From the NCBI RefSeq assembly GCF_014898055.3, contig NW_023603184.1:34161359-34225358 (forward strand): DNA of 64,000 nucleotides, written 5' to 3'. The stretch's first letter is position 1, and each line of letters starts with the position of its first letter. Positions 22,268 to 34,264 of the stretch are shown here, piece by piece. Made by a program: the position numbers and the translations under genes. Source of the stretch: Talpa occidentalis (Eukaryota > Chordata > Mammalia > Eulipotyphla > Talpidae). The notes under the pieces were generated by a model that saw only the letters and a list, made by a program, of their open reading frames with translations, had not been told where the DNA came from and ran no database searches.

Positions 22268-25200
22268 ATGGCAAATACAGATGCTAACATATCAATATTA
22301 ACTCTAAATGTAAATGGACTAAACTCTTCAATAAAAAGACACAGAGTTGCAGCCTGGATTAAGAAACAAAACCCAACCTTTTGCTGTCTCCAGGAAACAC
22401 ATTTAGCTACAAAAGATAAAAATAGGCTCAAAGTCAAAGGATGGAAAACAATCCTACAAGCAAATGGGCCAAAAAAGAAAGCAGGAACAGCTATACTTAT
22501 ATCAGATAAAACAGACTTCAAACTCAAAAAAATAAAAAGAGACCCCAATGGTCACTACATTATGATTAAGGGGACAATACTTCAAGAAGAAATAACACTC
22601 ATTAACATATACTCACCAAACGAAAGAGCACCAAAATTATCAGACAACTGTTGTCCTCTCTGAAAACAGACATCAGAGAAAACACATATGTAGTGGGAGA
22701 CTTCAACACACCACTATCAACAATGGATAGATCAACAAGACAAAAAATAAGTAAAGAAACTAAAGCTCTAAATAAGGACCTAGAGCATTTGGGCTTAACA
22801 GACATCTATAGAACACTAAACCCAAAAAAACGGAGTACACATTTTTCTCAAGCGCACACGGATCATTCTCCAGGATCGATCACATACTGGGGCACAAGAC
22901 AAACATCAACAGATACACCAAGATTGAAATCATACCAACCATCTTTTCTGACCACGAAGGCATCAAACTAGAAATAAATCATAAAAAGAAGGCAAGGAAC
23001 TATCCTACCTCATGGAGATTAAAAGCCACACTACTGGAAGACCACTGGACTAACGAGGAGATCAAAGAAGAAATTAAAAAATTCTTTGAATTGAATGACA
23101 AGGAGGACACCAATATCCTAAATGTATGGGATGCAGCAAAAGCAGTAATAAGAGGAAAATATATAGCAATAGAAGCTCACATCAAAAAACAAGAAAGAAC
23201 TCAAAGAAACAACCTAATCTCGAAGCTCAAAGATCTAGAAAAAGAACAACAAAAAAACCCCAGAACCAGTAGAAGAAAAGAAATAATAAAAACCAAAGCA
23301 GAAATAAATGAAATTGAAACTAAAAAAACAATCCAAAAGATCAATGAAACCAAGAGCTGGTTCTTTGAAAAAATATAAAAATAGACAAACCCCTAGCCAG
23401 GCTCACAAAGGAAAAAAGGGAGAAAGCACAAATACACAGAATCATAAATGAAAGAGGAGAAATCACAACGGACACAGCAGAAATCAAAAGAATAATCAGT
23501 AACTACTATGAACAGTTATATGGAAACAAGTTCAACAATCTAGAGGAGATGGACAAATTCCTACAACTCTACAATCACCCAAAGCTAGATAAAGAAGAAA
23601 TAGAACACCTAAACAGACCAATTACAAGCAGCGAAATTGAAATGGTAATTAAAACCTCCCCAAAAACAAAAGCCAGGACCTGATGGATTTACAAATGAAT
23701 TCTACCAAACATTCAGAGACGAATTAGTGCCTATCCTTCACAAACTCTTCCAAAAAATTGAGAAGGAAGGGACAATACCAAACACGTTCTATGAAGCCAA
23801 TATTACACTAATACCAAAACCGAATAAGGACAACACAAAAAGGAAAACTATAGGCCAATCTCCCTAATGAACACTGATGCAAAATCCTCAATAAAATTTT
23901 AGCTATCAGAATCCAACAATGTATCCATAAGATAATTCACCACGACCAGTTGGATTCATTCCAGGGGCACAAGGATGGTTTAACATCCGAAAATCAATCA
24001 ACGTTATCCAACACATCAACAAAAAGAAATATAAAAACCATATGATAATATCAATAGATGCTGAGAAAGCTTTCGACAAAGTGCAACACCCATTCATGAT
24101 AAAAGCCCTTGAAATTCTTGGGATACAAGGAACATACCTCAACATCATAAAGGCCATCTATGACAAGCCAACAGCCAGTATCATTCTCAATGGTGAAAAG
24201 CTGAAAGCAATTCCATTAAGATCTGGAACAAGACAAGGATGTCCACTCTCACCACTGCTTTTCAATATAATACTGGAAGTCCTAGCCAGAGCAATAAGAC
24301 AAGAGAAAGACATCCAAGGAATCCAAATAGGAAAAGAAGAAGTCAAACTATCACTATTTGCAGATGATATGATAATATACATAGAGAACCCCAAAATCTC
24401 CACAGAAAAACTAATTCAACTCATCAATCAGTTCAGTAAAGTGGCAGGATACAAAATCAACACGCAAAAGTCAGTAGCCTTCCTATACACAAACAATAAA
24501 TCTGAAGAAGAAGAAATCAAAAAAACCACCCCTTTTATTATCGAAACAAAAAAAATCAAATATTTGGGAATAAATCTAACAAAAGAGGTAAAGGACCTAT
24601 ACAAAGAAAACTATAAAACACTGTTAAAAGAAATAGAAGAAGACACAAAGAAATGGAAAGACATCCCCTGCTCATGGATTGGAAGAATAAACATTATTAA
24701 AATGGCCATCCTACCAAAAGCAATATACAGATTCAATGCTATTCCAATCAAAATCTCAATGGCATTCTTCAAAGAATAGAACAATTATTGATGAAATTCA
24801 TATGGAATCACCAAAAACCCCGAATAGCCAAAGCTCTACTGAAAAAAAAAGAAGGAAATGGAGGCATCACACTCCCAGACTTCAAACTATACTACAAAGC
24901 CATAATCATCAAAACTGCATGGTATTGGAACAAGAACAGACATACAGACCAATGGAATCGAATAGAAAATCCAGAAATAAACCCACAGATTTATGGTCAA
25001 CTAATCTTTGACAAAGGAGAAGACTATGCATTGGAGCAAAGAAAGTTTGTTCAATAAATGGTGCTGGGAAAACTGGGTCGCTACATGCAAAAGAATGAAG
25101 CTTGACCACTACCTCACACCATACACAAAAATCAACTCAAAATGGATTAAAGAACTAGACATAAGACCTGAAACCATAAAATACATAGAAGGAAATATAG

Positions 25201-26107
25201 GCAAAACACTACGGGATTTGCACATCAAAGACATCTTTACAGACACATCACCCAAAGCAGTGATAGTGAAGAGAAAGATAAACAGCTGGGACTACATCAA
25301 ATTAAAGAGCTTCTGCACAGCAAAAGAGACAATAACAAAAACAAAGAAACCCCACCAACTGGGAGAACATTTTTGCACCCAACACTAATGATAAAGGACT
25401 GATCACAAAAATCTGCAAAGAGCTGATGAGACTCAGCAACAACAAAGAAAATAATCCAGTCAAAAAATGGGCAGAAGAGCTAAAAGAAACTTCTCTGAAG
25501 AGGAAATGCAAATGGCCAACAGACATATGAAAAAATGTTCAACATCACTTGTCATCAGGGAAATGCAAATCAAAACTACCATGAGATACCATCTCACACC
25601 AGTGAGAATGGCACATATTAAAAAAACTAGCAACAACAAATGTTGGCGAGGATGTGGAGAAAAAGGAACTCTTGTGCACTGTTGGTGGGAGTGCAAACTG
25701 GTCCAACCACTATGGAGAGCTGTGTGGAGATTTCTGGACCTACTAAACATAGAGCTTCCATATGATCCAGCAATTCCACTCCTAGGTATTTACCCAAAGG
25801 ACACAGAAACATCAATTCCAAAAGAGCACTGCACTCCTATGTTTATAGCAGCACTGTTTACAATAGCTAAGCTTGGAAACAACCCAAATGCCCAAAAATA
25901 GATGACTGGATCAAGAAGATGTGGTACATATATACCATGGAATATTACTCAGCATTCAAAAAAGATAAACACATGCAATTTGCAGCAACATGGATGGCAC
26001 TGGAAGGGATCATGCTCAGCGAAATAAGCCAAAAGAAAAAGAAAATACCGGATGGTCTCACTCATAGCAGGAATCTAGAAAACTTAAATAAGGGACCAGG
26101 AAAATGA
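22268..26107 (+). pseudogene. L1 ORF2 (endonuclease–reverse transcriptase) with many frameshifts
   Basis: The ATG at 22268 opens the apurinic-type endonuclease (LNVNGLNS, QETHL, then GDFNTPLS near 22697 in another frame, and SDHEG near 22950). The reverse transcriptase follows, with [15 protein letters not shown] (from 24045), [14 protein letters not shown] and the catalytic FADD motif at about 24357–24368. The C-terminal Cys-rich motif [18 protein letters not shown] lies near 25640. The frame changes near 22640, 22850, 23375, 23670, 23850, 24775, 25045, 25350, 25460 and 25890, so roughly ten small indels break it. Few in-frame substitution stops are evident. The family length, about 1,280 codons, is kept. 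ORF2 supplies the target-primed reverse transcription machinery also used by SINEs in this window. Confidence 0.92.
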
Positions 26108-26379
26108 ATATAAGAAAGTGAAAATCAAAATCAACAAAAAACTATGAACCAGAGACACTTTTTGGGGGGTGGGGGGCGGGAGGGGAAGGATTAGGGTCAG
26201 AATGGGGCGTTTGCAATTGTATGGGGGAATATAAAATAAAATTTAATATTTAAAAAAAAAAAAAAATAAAAGCACAAAAGATTAACTATACAAAAAAAAA
26301 AATAAATCTAAAGAGAAGATAGTATTGTAAGATGTCAATCATTAAAAACAGTAAATTTTAATGTAATTTTAAAACATTA

Positions 26380-26479
26380 NNNNNNNNNNNNNNNNNNNNN
26401 NNNNNNNNNNNNNNNNNNNNNNNNNNNNNNNNNNNNNNNNNNNNNNNNNNNNNNNNNNNNNNNNNNNNNNNNNNNNNNN
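26380..26479. other. Assembly gap (100 N)
   Basis: Exactly 100 N, the conventional placeholder for a gap of unknown size. The left side ends 100 bases past the L1 target-site duplication; the right side begins inside a SINE in the ZNF215 region. Confidence 0.99.
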
Positions 26480-26690
26480 AAGCTATCAGCAGCATGACCC
26501 ACATGGCACAGGCAGGCCTCTCCTGTCTCACCTGCTGCCCCCTCCACAGTGTATTTCAGTCAATCCACCTGTTCTGCTTCTCACTCTATCTCTAGTGAAT
26601 CCTCTCACCCCCCTACCCCCATCCACCTCTGGCCTATACCCCAGCTCTTGTATGTATAACTAAAATAAATCTTAAAAAAAAAATAGGAAA
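26480..26690 (+). mobile_element. SINE of the lineage-specific family, head missing at the gap
   Basis: The body and tail are recognisable: cctctcctgtctcacctg, ctctagtgaatcctctcaccc, and a tail like ataaatcttaaaaaa. The tRNA-like head falls in or beyond the gap. It is more diverged than the other copies. Confidence 0.85.
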
Positions 26691-26976
26691 AAGACCCCCC
26701 CAAAAAAATAAATAAATAAAGGAATTCCATCCCAACAATGCAGTAGTCTAAGAGCTGCTGAAAGATAAGGCCAGAAATCACCGCAGACCTGTGTATTTCT
26801 AACTTCACATCTGAAAGACTTTCAATCAGATGTAGCAGGAAAATCTGCTATTGTGCCCAAAGGATACTAGGAACCTAAGCCAACCCAAATACCCCTAATC
26901 ACTTCAGCAGTGCTATAGTTTTTCACAGTAATGAAGAGAGCACCAAAGGCAGATTAGGTAAACACACAGAAGCCAC

Positions 26977-27107
26977 CTTTATGCAGTGAATTCAGGTTCC
27001 TATAGTTCTCCAGCAGCACCTCCTTGTACAGATTCTTTACAGCAGGATCCATTGCCTCCACTCTTCTTGGCTGAACTCCACAACCACATCTTTGAATGTC
27101 ACGGTTC
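26977..27107 (-). pseudogene. ZNF215: ZNF215 KRAB-A exon, damaged
   Basis: Read on the minus strand after a good acceptor (ttttag), the exon encodes the KRAB-A core VTFKDVVVEFSQEEW, then in another frame DPAVKNLYKEVLLENYRNLNSL. KRAB-A recruits TRIM28 (KAP1) for transcriptional repression. Two single-base losses relative to the expected frame are visible: one just after the exon start (between GAACC and GTGACA), one between the tryptophan and DPAV. The candidate donor is AAAG|GTGGCT at 26977/26976, slightly later than in a standard 127-nt KRAB-A exon. The zinc-finger exon expected further along the minus strand is not found before the gap at 26380–26479. The match to ZNF215 is by recalled human sequence. 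Confidence 0.75.
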
Positions 27108-27454
27108 CTAAAACATTAAGTTCCTTTTCAGTCACAGGTCATCCCCCAAAATATTACCAGCTAAGAAATTGATTTGGAAAGGACAGGGTGGATGACGTGA
27201 ATATACAACAATATGCCCAGCCTTTAGAATAGTGTCTGGGCATACTGGGCTCTACATAAATACCACTAATGAATAAATCCCCTCCTGTCTTATAAGGGCT
27301 TTCAAGCCATTAATTGTTGCACTTTCCTGGCCAGCATTCTCAACCTTGTTATTATTGCAGCACCTTTTATCACATTAAATATATACCAAAAATACACCAC
27401 AGTAGTAGGTTTGGCATGGTGACATGCATCTGAGAAAATGTGATCCTGTGCCTC

Positions 27455-27495
27455 TGAATTACACTGTGTTGTAAACCAAAATTACTCAATAAAAA
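27455..27495 (+). repeat. Short 3'-tail motif shared with about 19882–19915
   Basis: gaattacactgtgttgtaaaccaaaattactcaataaaaata parallels aattcatatacaatgttgtaaaccattattgcctcaataaaaata. Both end in an AATAAA-containing tail, which suggests the 3' end of a retrocopied element. The family is not identified. Confidence 0.4.
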
Positions 27496-28059
27496 TATAA
27501 GCAAATACATCTCTTCCCTTGCTCTACCTCAGAGCCAGTCTCCATGAATTAGCAGTCTGTTAATTTGCCTTTTTCCTTACCTTCTCCCTCTGTAACCTAG
27601 ATTCTACTCCCACACATTTGTTATTTCCACGATAAGGGAATACACTACCCATGCTATTTACTGAATCTTTAAAGGATTTCTCCTTCAAATATCCTCATCC
27701 TTTACTGTCAGTGACATCACATTTTCTTCTATTACTTTGGCTACTTCTTTTCAGTATCCTTTGAAGTTTCTTCTACTCCTGTCTACAAAGTTGAGATTGC
27801 TCAGGATTCTGCCCTTTGTCCCCTTCACTTTTAATCCTGAGCATTCTTTGGGTAAATGTAATTTCTACAGCTTCAATTATCATCTATAATCATGATAGAA
27901 TCAAGGTATAGAGAATATACAAAGATAAAGTATTTTCCAAGCATATATGACCAACTAAAAGATTCACTATCCTGTGGGAGAAGATGTCTCATGTGCGTAA
28001 ATTATTTGGTAGCAGTATACAAAGACCAAAAAAAGACAGTAGAGTGGCACCTAATTCAC

Positions 28060-28148
28060 CTGCAATTTGCCTGTTGGTGAGTCAGTTTCCATTTCCTCCT
28101 CTTTAATGTACCCCTTCTGGAGCAGGACAGAATCCTTGCAGGGCATAC
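28060..28148 (-). pseudogene. ZNF215: ZNF215 linker exon between SCAN and KRAB
   Basis: On the minus strand an acceptor (ttctcag, AG at 28150–28149) precedes an 89-nt open exon. It begins GT ATG CCC TGC AAG GAT TCT, encodes GMPCKDSVLLQKG…TGKLQ together with the last base of the SCAN exon, and ends at the donor CAG|GTGAAT (28060/28059). Its phases fit the SCAN exon upstream (ending with one base) and the KRAB exon downstream (starting at phase 0). The segment MPCKDS matches human ZNF215 as recalled. This exon itself is undamaged; it is labelled with the gene's overall state because the neighbouring exons are broken. Confidence 0.75.
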
Positions 28149-28229
28149 CTGAGAAAATGAAGCAAAACATTAATGAGACAAGTTTTTTCCCTGGAGAAAC
28201 TTTTAATGATTATAGTAGTCTTAACATGC

Positions 28230-28375
28230 TATTCATAGGAACCATCTTTAGAACTCTGAAAAATATCAGTCCCTACCAACACTCAGAATATCCAGGGGTG
28301 GGGTCCAGATCTTTCATTTTTAAAAAGCTGTAGAAGGGATTCTGATATTCTACCAGGAGTTGAGAACTACTGGAT
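28230..28375 (-). mobile_element. MER20-like hAT DNA transposon remnant
   Basis: The words ggggtccagatctttcattttt, aaaaagctgtagaagggattctgatattc and the terminal-repeat-like gttgagaactactgg follow the MER20 pattern. It is a non-autonomous, ancient element. The strand is uncertain because the element is nearly symmetrical. Confidence 0.55.
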
Positions 28376-30084
28376 CAGAGATAAGAGGGTTATGGAAGAA
28401 AATAAGCAGAAATCAAATTGGGCATAGAAAGAGCTGCGTAGCACCAGCGTCAACAAAAATAGAACAGTTTGGCTGTGAAGACTCCTTGTAGCCCAAAGAC
28501 CGAGCACACTACAATTCCAAACCCCTGCACTCTGTTGCCGCTGCTGAGCATAAACAATGGGATTTTTTTTTACCAGACCTATTATGTTCATAAGAGACAT
28601 TCTTTAAGATTTTGTGACCTAATTCTTGAGTTTCTAATGCACAGATTGCCTCTGACCACAGAGATAGTCCCTAAATGTATACAATGCTGTTACCTACCTC
28701 TTATTTTTACCTAAGGATATTAGAAAATTACCATTTACTTCTAAAACAAGTACTTTGTTATAGAGTAATTAATATGCTCTACAATAAACAGCCCACTTTC
28801 CACAATGGTATACAACCGGTAACCACACCTCAGAAGAGCAGGAGCAGCTGACTAGAGATTTTTTGGGTACTGTTCCCTGGGGTTGACCTCACTTTCGAAG
28901 CTAAAAATAAAGCTTCATTATTAACCTTTCCTCACCACAGTGGTGATTATTTCCATCAACAGAGCCAACATACTATTTTGAAGCCTCATGTATGATTACA
29001 ATAGATTACAAAAATAATTAATCCTGTCCTAATTAAAGCCTAACTTAGCCACCACCGGCTATAATTCTATTGAGTTTTATCCAACCAATCCCTGCCTTAC
29101 ATACATTAATTCTATTCTAGGGTTTGTTTCCTCTGTTTTGCTCTGCGTTACACTATACACAAACTTAGGTAAGTCTGGCCACACTGAACTGACTCCTTCA
29201 GGACATAAAATGAGCGGCAACCAATTCTCTTCTCCAGTCCTTTGATGAGAAGTAACCCAAGAATTACATTCCTAAGGTTTTGCCAAGATTCATCAGTTAC
29301 ACCAATGATCCCCAAATGCCAAACTATGGACCAACGATTATGCTTTATTGATTCAAGGTGATATAAGAAAAAATAGAAATTATGTAGTTTAAGTTTGCTA
29401 TGACATTAAATTTCATTCAGTTTTAAAGACTGTATTTTTAATGTTTAATTTCTTTTTGTATATAATAGTTACTGATTTCAGAATGCTCATGAAAAAAAGA
29501 GTTGACAAGCCTAAATTGTTTCTACAGCCACCTTTAACTTTAATGACTTGAAAGTATGAAGCCTGAGAATCATGTTATTACATAAAAGCCTCAATCTTTA
29601 ATTTCCCTTGTGATTTCTTCCTTGACCCAGTTTACGTACCAAGTTTACGATAATTTGTTATAGCAGCAATAGGAGAGAAATACAACTCACTACAAATAAA
29701 CAGCCTCTCAACTTCATCTCCAAAACTGTTCAAAATAAAGCTTAATAACTGCTTCATAATCAACAATTTCAATAAATTATTTCCAATATTAATCTTAACA
29801 GGAACATTTGTTACATCATAGTTGAACATTCACTTCCTAAAAATTTTCTTAGCTCAAAACACCATCTTTCCTGAGTCTTTGATCTTGATTACTCTTTTCT
29901 ATCTGCTTATCTGTTTTTCTTCTTTTGCTCAGTGCTTCATTCGTTTTTAAGAGAAAGACTAAATATGCCACAGTAACAGTAATCACCACTGTCCCATCAT
30001 TTCTTGTCAAATATCCAATAGACAAATATACAATAGTCTGCTACCTGGTTTTCCTGTTTTCAGAGCCCACATTAGAAAGGTGAC
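28376..30084. other. ZNF215 intron, no other feature recognised
   Basis: This lies between the linker and SCAN exons of ZNF215. AT-rich unique or ancient sequence; no open frame has family features. Confidence 0.5.
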
Positions 30085-30290
30085 ACATTTTTTTCTGTAA
30101 AGAGCCAAATAGCAAATAGTTTAGGCTTTGCAATGAATATAATCTTTGTTAGAACTAATCAATTCTGGTCATGGCATGAAAGCAACTGTAAATATAAACA
30201 AATGGCCATTCTCCAGTTAAAAGTTTATTTCTGAAATTTCCAAAAATATTTAGCCTTGCTTCAGCTGTTGACCCCTGTTCCACTGATACC
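30085..30290 (+). mobile_element. MER5A-like hAT DNA transposon remnant
   Basis: ttctgtaaagagccaaatagcaaatagtttaggctttgc at the left and cagctgttgacccctg at the right match the two ends of MER5A. It is an ancient non-autonomous Charlie-type element. Confidence 0.75.
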
Positions 30291-30502
30291 AACATATTTT
30301 TTAAAGGCAAACCAAATCATTAAACTCTAAACTGTGAGATCTCGTTGTTTGTCTCTATTGCCTATGGACTAAAGCTCAGGCTTCCTAATACACTAAAGAT
30401 CTTTATGATCTGGCCCTTGATACCTTCTAGCCTCAGAAAAGGATAATTGCTCCTTATATAGGAAGGGTCAACTATGCTACCTCCAGTTTTCTATATACCC
30501 AC

Positions 30503-30901
30503 CTTTGTCTTTATGCATTTCAATCACATCCCCCAAGAGGGTAACCACTTCTTTGGTGTTCTTTGGATGTTGTAAATTCACCCAAACTCTGACCTCTTCA
30601 GGGAGAATTGTCAGGAACTGTTCTAGCACCAACAGTTCTAGGATCTGCTTCTTTGTATGAATCTCTGGTCTCAGCCACTGAAGACAGAGTTCCCAAAGTT
30701 GGCTCAGGGCTTCCTGAGGCCCAGATCCTTCCAAATACTGGAAATGTCTAAATTTTCGACGACAGGTCTCAGAATCACATGTCTCCATGACTGGGGTGTT
30801 CTCCTGCTGCCAAACATATTTGCTCTCAGAATCTCATTTTGTTCAGAAGGAGTCAGATTTTGAGGTTTTCAGATAGCCATCAGTTTATTCAAAGGCTGCA
30901 T
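30503..30901 (-). pseudogene. ZNF215: ZNF215 first coding exon (SCAN domain), with stop codon and frameshift
   Basis: On the minus strand the expected start MQPLNKLMAI begins at 30901. Codon 11 is TGA (30871–30869), where human ZNF215 has serine. Further on, a T-run (30812–30814 on the plus strand, read as ATGTTTGG) is one base short, shifting the frame just before [15 protein letters not shown]. After that an open frame from ATG 30788 encodes a full SCAN domain: [63 protein letters not shown] domains mediate dimerisation among zinc-finger factors. The donor is AAAG|GTGGGT (30503/30502). The intact SCAN could only be used if translation began at the internal ATG. I judge the gene probably inactivated; some lesions may be base errors, but the TGA is a substitution. 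Confidence 0.85.
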
Positions 30902-31999
30902 CTTCCTAGGTAGAATTCCCACTGTAGTTCAAATTTGTCTTATCAGGATTCAAATTCTCAGGTTTGAGTTAAGCAATTATGTATCATATATATGCAGTGT
31001 GATGATTCAGCCGAATTATGTAGGAGATCAGTTCTAGGAGTTTCAGACACAAACCAAATATTCAGGTATCTGAGAAGCTAAAAAAAAAAAAGACCTGTAT
31101 TTTGATGATGAATATGTATTAGTACACTGCTGACAAAATAGTACAATATTATTAAAATTATCTAAGAAAAATAAGAAAAATAAAACATGCCATGCATGTT
31201 TTCCTTCTTTAGAACAGAAAAATACTCTGTCCCTGTACCCCAGTTACCTCTCAAAAAGACAAACAAATCTCAAAAAAAGATAAATGAAATAGTTATTTGG
31301 TTAAGGAAAATTTTATAATTTAACTGCAATTAGATTTCTCTTGTACAGACAAATCATTCTTGTTTTAAAACTAAGGCATCATATTAGATATACCTAAAAA
31401 ACCTCTTCCCAAATTCTTATTAAAACACCAATAAAATGAATAAAACTGGTAAAAGCACTAAAATTAAGGTAAGAGACAATTATTTTAAAAACGTAAGAAC
31501 ATGTATCTGTGAGTCACTTCATTTTAGGGATGTCATAGAGTACATTCTCTGATCATAATAATCAAAATTTTCATATTGGTAGAACTCATTCTGGGCCTGT
31601 CTGCCAAACCTCACCTGGATAATATAGGCTCTACTAAACATTTAGACTCACAAAGCTACCATATCATATTTGCCATCAGTCAAATATGTTTCTGTTGAAC
31701 AGAAAACAGTTTGCTAACAGAGGGGTAACTGGCATTTTTCTTCGTGGGAATCCTCACAGTAAAGTTCAAATGCAAGATGAGAGTGCCCTACACAGGGTGG
31801 AAAGCATTCTCACTGAAAAGCCATCCCATAGCAGCCAATACCTCTCTGGCAATTCTGGGAGCACAAGTTCTCAGGGTTCCCTGAAAGGCTTGCCTAATTA
31901 TGAAAGTCATCACGTTCAGGGAAATTCAGATACAGCTTTCTATATTACTCACAGTCCATATATTCAGGGGTCATGTTTATTATTAGCCTCTAGGCCATT
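30902..31999. other. ZNF215 5' intron, nothing recognised
   Basis: The acceptor for the SCAN exon is probably ttctacctag on the minus strand just above 30901. A 139-residue open frame on the plus strand starting at 31686 has no family features, lies opposite the ZNF215 intron and runs into an old transposon, so it is not called a gene. Confidence 0.5.
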
Positions 32000-32205
32000 A
32001 GTTCACAGCTGCAAATTTGCCACCAGGAAAAATTTGGCAATATCCAGAGACAGTTTTGATTGCCACAAATGGGAGCTGTTACTGGCATTTAACAGTGGAA
32101 GCTAGGGATGCTGCTAAACACACTATAGTGCATGACACAGCCCCTTATACCAGAATTATCCAGCCCCAAATGTCAATAATTCTAAGGCCAAGAAACCCTG
32201 CTAGA
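32000..32205. mobile_element. Ancient non-autonomous DNA transposon remnant (hAT-type)
   Basis: The words tttgccaccaggaaaaatttggcaatatccagagacag and gggatgctgctaaacacactatagtgcatgacacagcccc match a common mammalian DNA-transposon fossil family. I cannot name the subfamily with certainty. Confidence 0.55.
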
Positions 32206-32209
32206 GGTA

Positions 32210-32400
32210 ATATACAGTGGCTAAGAGTACATGCTTCCAAGTCATATTGATATCAATAAATACCAGTTATTATTATGTGTATGAACTTCAGCAAATTTAT
32301 TTAACCAACACTTGAGTTTTCTCAACTGCAAAATGGATATAACAATACCTATCTGAGTTATAGGGATTAAAAGAACATTCTTCACTTCTTAGGAGATGGT
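32210..32400 (-). mobile_element. MIR SINE remnant, antisense
   Basis: Reverse MIR pattern: cagtggctaagagtacatgc, atgaacttcagcaaatttatttaacc, ttttctcaactgcaaaatggatataacaatacctatctgag. Confidence 0.7.
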
Positions 32401-33039
32401 AAGCACACAAAAGATTATCATACACAAACTTATGTCAGCTTGTTAGATCTTACTGATTGACCAAAAGTGTGTGGACAAAGTATTTCCTGTCCTCATCTAT
32501 TTGTAATGTCCACCTGAATAGATCTTTCAACAATTCACATAAGGACTAGTAAACAGAACAGGGGAAGTACATACAGAGATCACAATGCTCAGAAGAGTTG
32601 GGACAAAAGAACATTTTGGAATATAACTTTCTGTAAAGTTGTATGTTCGGAAATGAGCAGAACCTGTAACACTAGAGGCAAAAGAAAGTATACTCTGGTT
32701 GATAAAGTTATTTCCACAGAGGTATGGAATATAGCTATCCTAACACAGCTATCCAAGTATGCTGGAATGAACAAGTGAATGAACTGCATGCAGCTCATAA
32801 GAGCCAGGTTTCTCATGTTTGAGTAAGAGTTTACAGATAACCAAGGACAACAGGCTAGACTGATCCATGTGGTAATGGTTACAATTGAAGATATCATTAT
32901 GAACTTGTATTTAGTTTAACTATAGATATGGTGGCGGGAGAGCTACAGGGACTAGAATGATCTGAGGGAAAAAAATTAATAAAAAGAGAAAATAAAAATA
33001 CCTACAGATGTGAGTATATACAGGGGTTAGTGTACACAC

Positions 33040-34085
33040 ATATTTCCTTGTTCTGTCAGCTGAGTGGGTCTAGAAGCAAGGATACCCCAGTTGCAAGAAC
33101 ACCTAACTCCCAGATTTTGGTTTCTAATGCCATTCTTCAATAAAAGGTACCAGGGCTCTGTGGGAGAAATGGCTGACTTTACGACTGGGGCAGGGGATAT
33201 ACAAGATAAGCCTGGAGTACCCTGCAGTACAGGACTGGAAAGACTTGCTCAAAAACAAAACAATACAGAACATTTATTGGGGCATGTCAAAGGTATACAA
33301 GGAACCAAATGCAAGAGCACCCAACGGCCAACGTTGAAATAATTAGAGCAGTAGAATAAAGTAATAACAGATTACAATCCAAACTATAAAATATCCACAA
33401 GTTATACTGATGTGTGACTGAATCAACAAATGAGGAAGAATAGACAAATGCTCCATGCAGAAGAATTTAAAATCACTTATGTACTTATTCCTCTAAGTAT
33501 AACCCTCCACCCATTGAGTGCATAGTGATTTCCTTCCAAAGAGCATACTTTGGGAAAGGAGAAAGAGTAAATTTGTAGTGGGGAAACCTGACAAACACTA
33601 CCTCAGCCAGATGATCAAGGTTACATCAATAATGATAAATCACACTGATAGGACCCTTGAGATCATGTAGTGGAAAGAGCATTTTATCTCTGATCATTCT
33701 CCCCAACCCCAGTCTAATCATGTGGGGGGGAACAGATAAATTCCAATGGATGGACTCCCAATGAACTAGTTGTCCAGTATTCCTCATTAGAAACAAGCCT
33801 GAGAAACTCTTGTAGCCAAGAGGAACATAAGGGGATATGACAATGCAATGTAATGTGACATTCTGGGTGAGACTAAGGTTAAGGAAAAAATCATTAGGAA
33901 AAAATCAAAATATTAATACAGTAAGAACATTAATATTTCAATATTATTTTATCAATTGTAACACATATACTATAATTTGTTACTAACGGAGGAAATGGTA
34001 CAGGGTATATAGGAATCCTGTACCAGCTTCTCAATATTTCGATAAACCTAAATTGTTCTAAAATAAAAAAATGTGATTATAAAGT
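33040..34085 (+). mobile_element. Ancient L1 (HAL1/L1M-type) 3' UTR
   Basis: A long run follows the old mammalian L1 3' UTR in order: aatgataaatcacactgatagg, ccccagtctaatcatg, cctgagaaactcttgtagccaagagg, acaatgcaatgtaatgtgacattctgg, gtatataggaatcctgtacc, and the end taaattgttctaaaataaaaa. The left limit is approximate. Confidence 0.7.
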
Positions 34086-34264
34086 TGGTGGACACTTGTC
34101 TTATTCAAAAGGATACATTGTAATAACACAAAGTAGAAGTAGTGGGTAAGTCATTTGGTAAAACAGAATAAGATGAAGATAAATATAAAAATGAATTAGC
34201 AGACTTAAAATATTAATTGGAAGTAGTAAACAGCAGAAGGTACAGCACACTGAAGCAGTGATAT

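Larger units (their letters stand above)
19942..26268 (+). mobile_element. Full-length LINE-1 retrotransposon (6.3 kb)
   Basis: A complete L1 with a GC-rich 5' UTR (to about 21164), ORF1, ORF2, a G-rich 3' UTR (ggggggtggggggcgggagg near 26163) and a poly-A tail. It is flanked by a perfect 12-bp target-site duplication, aaagcacaaaag, at 19930–19941 and 26269–26280, so both ends are intact and the insertion is recent. Both ORFs are interrupted by small indels, so as written the element cannot encode its proteins. Its last 1.6 kb and its 3' flank appear again at 58676–60400. Within the 5' UTR a unit of about 20 bp (acctaggcttgcggggagac) is tandemly duplicated near 20484–20524. Confidence 0.96.

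Noticed and set aside
31686..32105. 139-codon plus-strand frame opposite the ZNF215 intron
   Set aside because: No domain, and it runs into an old DNA transposon remnant.
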